From: Paraburkholderia solitsugae
Lineage (GTDB): Bacteria > Pseudomonadota > Gammaproteobacteria > Burkholderiales > Burkholderiaceae
Reading direction: 5' to 3'
NCBI RefSeq assembly: GCF_013177695.1
Contig: NZ_WOEY01000114.1
Location: forward strand, 1-64,000
DNA: 64,000 bases
Shown here piece by piece: positions 61,371-64,000 of the stretch. Each line of letters starts with the position of its first letter. Positions within the stretch are counted from its first letter, which is position 1. The position numbers and the translations under genes are program-made. Below the pieces are notes generated by a model. It was not told the origin of the DNA, ran no database searches, and worked only from the letters and a program-made list of their open reading frames with translations.

Positions 61371-62101
61371 ATCGGCACCTGGTGCAGCTTCGAGTGAAAC
61401 TGGTTGGCGAGCGATTCGACGCTGGAGAGCGACGCCGCGATCATCTTGCCGCCCGCCTGGATGTCCTGGAACGTGGAGGTGGTGGTCAGATCGTTGCGGT
61501 GCAGGCTGTCGCGATAGCTCTTCGACAATTCCTCAGAACGCGCGGCGAGCGCCCGAACCTCACCCGCCACCACCGCGAAGCCGCGTCCGGCCGGACCCGC
61601 GCGCGCGGCTTCGATCGACGCGTTCAGCGAGACGATCACCACATGCCGAACGATCGACGACAGCTCCTGATTCTTCGCGTGCATGTCGTGGTTCTGCGTC
61701 ATCAGCGAAATCATCTGCTCGTGCCAACGCTCGAATGTCGCGCCGAGGCCCTTCAGACGCGCGGCTTCGCCGGCGATCTGTTGCGCCTGATGCGCCCACT
61801 GGTCTTTGTCGTCGGTCGCGGCTTTCAGCGTTGCGCGCAGTTCATCGACGCTGGCCGATTGCTGCCTCAGTTCCTCATGCAACTGTGCGGCCAACGCTTC
61901 CATCTCTTGCGCGGCCTGTTCGCGTTCGCGGATCGCTTCGCCATGGTCGGCTTGTTCCGCCGACAACGCCTTGATCCGTGCATCTGCTTCGGCGCGCAAC
62001 CGTGCCGTCAGCCTCGTGCTATGCAACTTGTGCGCGACAAATGCCAGCAGCGCGGTTACCGCGCTGCCTGCCACCACCGCTAATACGTACTGTTGAATCA
62101 C
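61367..62101 (-). CDS. Short membrane protein with partial MCP signalling domain
   Basis: A 244-residue protein. One N-terminal TM helix (about 5-23; YVLAVVAGSAVTALLAFVA), a long coiled coil (30-130), then a truncated MCP tip: [34 protein letters not shown]. The tip lacks the upstream GIAFQTNIL half, reading VRHVVIVSLNAS instead. No sensor domain is seen. It sits directly between the CheA-like kinase and the CheX genes, so it may be a receptor-like scaffold for this kinase rather than a classical chemoreceptor. Confidence 0.7.
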   Translation of the reverse strand: MIQQYVLAVVAGSAVTALLAFVAHKLHSTRLTARLRAEADARIKALSAEQADHGEAIREREQAAQEMEALAAQLHEELRQQSASVDELRATLKAATDDKDQWAHQAQQIAGEAARLKGLGATFERWHEQMISLMTQNHDMHAKNQELSSIVRHVVIVSLNASIEAARAGPAGRGFAVVAGEVRALAARSEELSKSYRDSLHRNDLTTTSTFQDIQAGGKMIAASLSSVESLANQFHSKLHQVPM

Positions 62102-62156
62102 AACCTATCCTTCCGAAGTCCGTCGCGAAGCGCGTCAATCAGCGTTCGACCAACGT

Positions 62157-64000
62157 TCAATCCGCCATCGCGTCAAGTTGCACTTCGCCGGCATCGCCGC
62201 GCGCTTCCACACCCAGCGTATCGACAGCGACGTTATCCGGCAGGCAGACGATTGTCTGGAACTGACGGAACGAGGCGCCCTTGTGATCGTCGGTGAAGCG
62301 CAGTTCTATGCGACCGTTCTCGCGTTTCAGGAAGTCGCGCACGGCGTCCATGCCGACGCCACGGCCTGACACTTCCGTGACTGTTGCTGCGGTGGAGAAG
62401 CCCGGCCGGAAAATGAATTCGGCGATGGCTTCGTCGCTCAGTTGTTCGTCGCTGCCGATCCAGCCGCGCTCGGCGGCAATGCCGCGAATCCGTTCGAGCG
62501 CGAGGCCACGCCCATCGTCACTGAGCGTGATCTGCAGCGCATGGTTGTCAACGCCCACTTCGATATCGATCGTGCCTGCCGGCGCCTTGCCATGCGCGCT
62601 GCGGGTCTCGGCGGTCTCGATGCCGTGATCCATCGAATTGCGCAACAGATGCATGAACACGTTGTTCAGCGTGCCGCCCGCCTGGCCGCGCAGACGGTAG
62701 CCGTTGTCGTCGATGCGCACGGTCGGCGCCGGCTTGCCCAGCTCTTGTGCGAGCGAAGGCAGCGAATCCAGCACGCCGGACAGCGCATCACGCACGCTTT
62801 CGCTGCCTAGGGCGCGCAAGGTCTGGCGCATCGCATCGCGCATCGACTGCAATTCATGGAGTTCGCCGGCGTTCGTCTTGTCCAGCATGCTCAAGGTCTG
62901 CTGAATCTGGTCCTTCTCGACCATCACGTAGCGGCCCGCATTGCCGGCGTTGTTCGCTCCGGCTTTGGCCTTGCGGCCGAGGCTCTGCTCGTTGATCCTG
63001 GCGTAACTCTCGATCGCCTCGCGCACGCGCGTCAGCTCCTGCATCAGGTGTTCCTGATCCCACGAGCGGTCCGCATCCGGTTGGCGCAGTTCGTGATAGC
63101 TCTGCTCGGTTTCATGGACGACGTTGGTCAGATGCGCCAGGTTATAGGTCCGCGCATTGCCCTTGATGGTGTGCATGTTGCGGAACAGCTCGGCGATGGC
63201 TGCATGGTCCGCTTCCGAATGCTTGCGGATGATGCGCTCGTTCTCACTGACAAAACCCGCGGAGCTTTCGATGAAGTGATGGAACTTCTCTTCGCTGACC
63301 GCGAGAATCTCGCCAATCATGTCGAGACGGCGACGCTGTTCGCTGGCTTCTGCAGCGAGCTTGCGCAGTTCGGTGACGTCGCGCACGCACAACATCAAAC
63401 GCACGATGACATCGTTTTCGTCGGTGATCGCCGACCAGCTGAGATCGAGAATCTTCACCCGGCCATCGGGCATGCGCTTTGAAATTTCGCCGACCAGCAG
63501 ATGCTGATTGAACGCGAAGTTGATGCAGTCTTCGCCGAGGCACGCATGCGCGGCTGCGTCGACTTGCGAGAGCACGTCCGAGCCGAGATCGGTATCCGAG
63601 AACACCAGACCCATCAGACCGCGACCGGCGATGTCTTTCGTTTCGAAGATGTCTTCCAGATACGCCGAGTACTCCGCGTGGACCACGGCGCCGTCGATCA
63701 CCGTCAAAATACCTTGCTGCATGTTCTGCAACATCGCCTGAATGTCGGCGGTCTTCTGCTTGAGTTGCGCCGAGCTTTCCTGGATTTTTTCAATCATGCC
63801 GTTGAAGGCGACGATCGAATGGCCGATCTCGTCCAACCGGCCCACCGGCACGCGGCGCGTGAAGTCCTGGTTCGATGCGATCTCGCTCATCATCGCTTGC
63901 ATGCGGCTGAGCGGACGGGTGATCTGACGGTAGAGCAGCGTGCCGATGAAGGTCAGCAGAATGATCGCGATACCGGTAACGATGGCGATGGCCGTCGTGG
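62157..64000 (-). CDS. Membrane-bound CheA-like histidine kinase (N-terminus off right edge)
   Basis: At least 614 residues. The visible order is a TM helix (IVTGIAIILLTFIGTLLYR), HAMP (ITRPLSRM onward), PAS (about 110-200 of the visible part), an HPt domain with phospho-His in FRNMHTIKGNARTYN, and a CheA-type ATPase (HLLRNSMDHGIE, DDGRGLALER, GRGVGMDAV). After the ATPase it ends; no CheW-like regulatory domain follows. It therefore combines a sensor-kinase front with a CheA core. It is upstream of MCP-like, CheX-type and CheY genes in the same direction. Confidence 0.88.
   Translation of the reverse strand, partial: TTAIAIVTGIAIILLTFIGTLLYRQITRPLSRMQAMMSEIASNQDFTRRVPVGRLDEIGHSIVAFNGMIEKIQESSAQLKQKTADIQAMLQNMQQGILTVIDGAVVHAEYSAYLEDIFETKDIAGRGLMGLVFSDTDLGSDVLSQVDAAAHACLGEDCINFAFNQHLLVGEISKRMPDGRVKILDLSWSAITDENDVIVRLMLCVRDVTELRKLAAEASEQRRRLDMIGEILAVSEEKFHHFIESSAGFVSENERIIRKHSEADHAAIAELFRNMHTIKGNARTYNLAHLTNVVHETEQSYHELRQPDADRSWDQEHLMQELTRVREAIESYARINEQSLGRKAKAGANNAGNAGRYVMVEKDQIQQTLSMLDKTNAGELHELQSMRDAMRQTLRALGSESVRDALSGVLDSLPSLAQELGKPAPTVRIDDNGYRLRGQAGGTLNNVFMHLLRNSMDHGIETAETRSAHGKAPAGTIDIEVGVDNHALQITLSDDGRGLALERIRGIAAERGWIGSDEQLSDEAIAEFIFRPGFSTAATVTEVSGRGVGMDAVRDFLKRENGRIELRFTDDHKGASFRQFQTIVCLPDNVAVDTLGVEARGDAGEVQLDAMAD

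Overview
The window is GC-rich, gene-dense chromosomal DNA. Gene content points to a Burkholderiaceae soil or plant-associated bacterium, most likely Paraburkholderia: an H-NS protein of the beta-proteobacterial short type, many MFS and LysR pairs, a formaldehyde-activating-enzyme homologue, and a very large catabolic repertoire. This is inferred from protein families and no search was run. I see no rRNA, tRNA, CRISPR array or prophage. Mobile DNA is limited to a possible transposase fragment at the left edge and several families of intergenic repeats.

Layout. 1-5 kb: a leftward catabolic operon (Fae homologue, aldo/keto reductase, succinate-semialdehyde-type dehydrogenase, MFS transporter) ending in a perfect bidirectional terminator. 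5-8.5 kb: H-NS, a serine hydrolase, small conserved proteins and a lipoprotein. 8.5-11.7 kb: a sigma-54 activator divergent from a GntP permease that has a clear -24/-12 promoter. 11.8-17.6 kb: a large hybrid histidine kinase divergent from a PAS-type chemoreceptor with a FliA promoter, followed by a possible structured RNA. 17.8-28.7 kb: a DedA-rhodanese membrane protein next to a cNMP-domain pyridine-nucleotide oxidoreductase, then a YcaQ-like protein, a LysE exporter, a large secreted beta-propeller, and an HTH regulator facing an internally deleted MFS gene.

29-45 kb: a DHA2 exporter; a leftward MFS / CoA-transferase / methylmalonyl-CoA-decarboxylase-type operon controlled by a divergent LysR; EamA and AraC genes; and a GntR-controlled operon of class V aminotransferase, MFS, FAH-type hydratase and a giant FAD/Fe-S dehydrogenase. 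45.3-46.6 kb is a gene-free island built of long inverted repeats and DnaA-box-like pairs. 46.6-58 kb: a Na+/H+ antiporter, a Met-rich periplasmic protein, two gene remnants, an SDR, and a GbpR-like LysR divergent from an aldonate-type operon (MFS, SDR, IlvD/Edd dehydratase, beta-hydroxyacid dehydrogenase), with an MHS transporter downstream. 58-64 kb: a YafJ-like amidotransferase and a compact leftward chemosensory-type cluster (membrane CheA-like kinase, short MCP-like protein, two CheX-type proteins, CheY) that runs off the right edge.

The most striking signal is between the CoA-transferase and decarboxylase genes. The ATGA stop/start junction has been tandemly multiplied (unit 42-46 bp), so four tiny ORFs now bridge the two genes, and every stop overlaps the next start as ATGA. 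Other notable items are a ten-copy dispersed intergenic 23-bp motif, a three-copy ~250-bp repeat with an inverted composite pair, and a CheA-like kinase that ends without a CheW domain.
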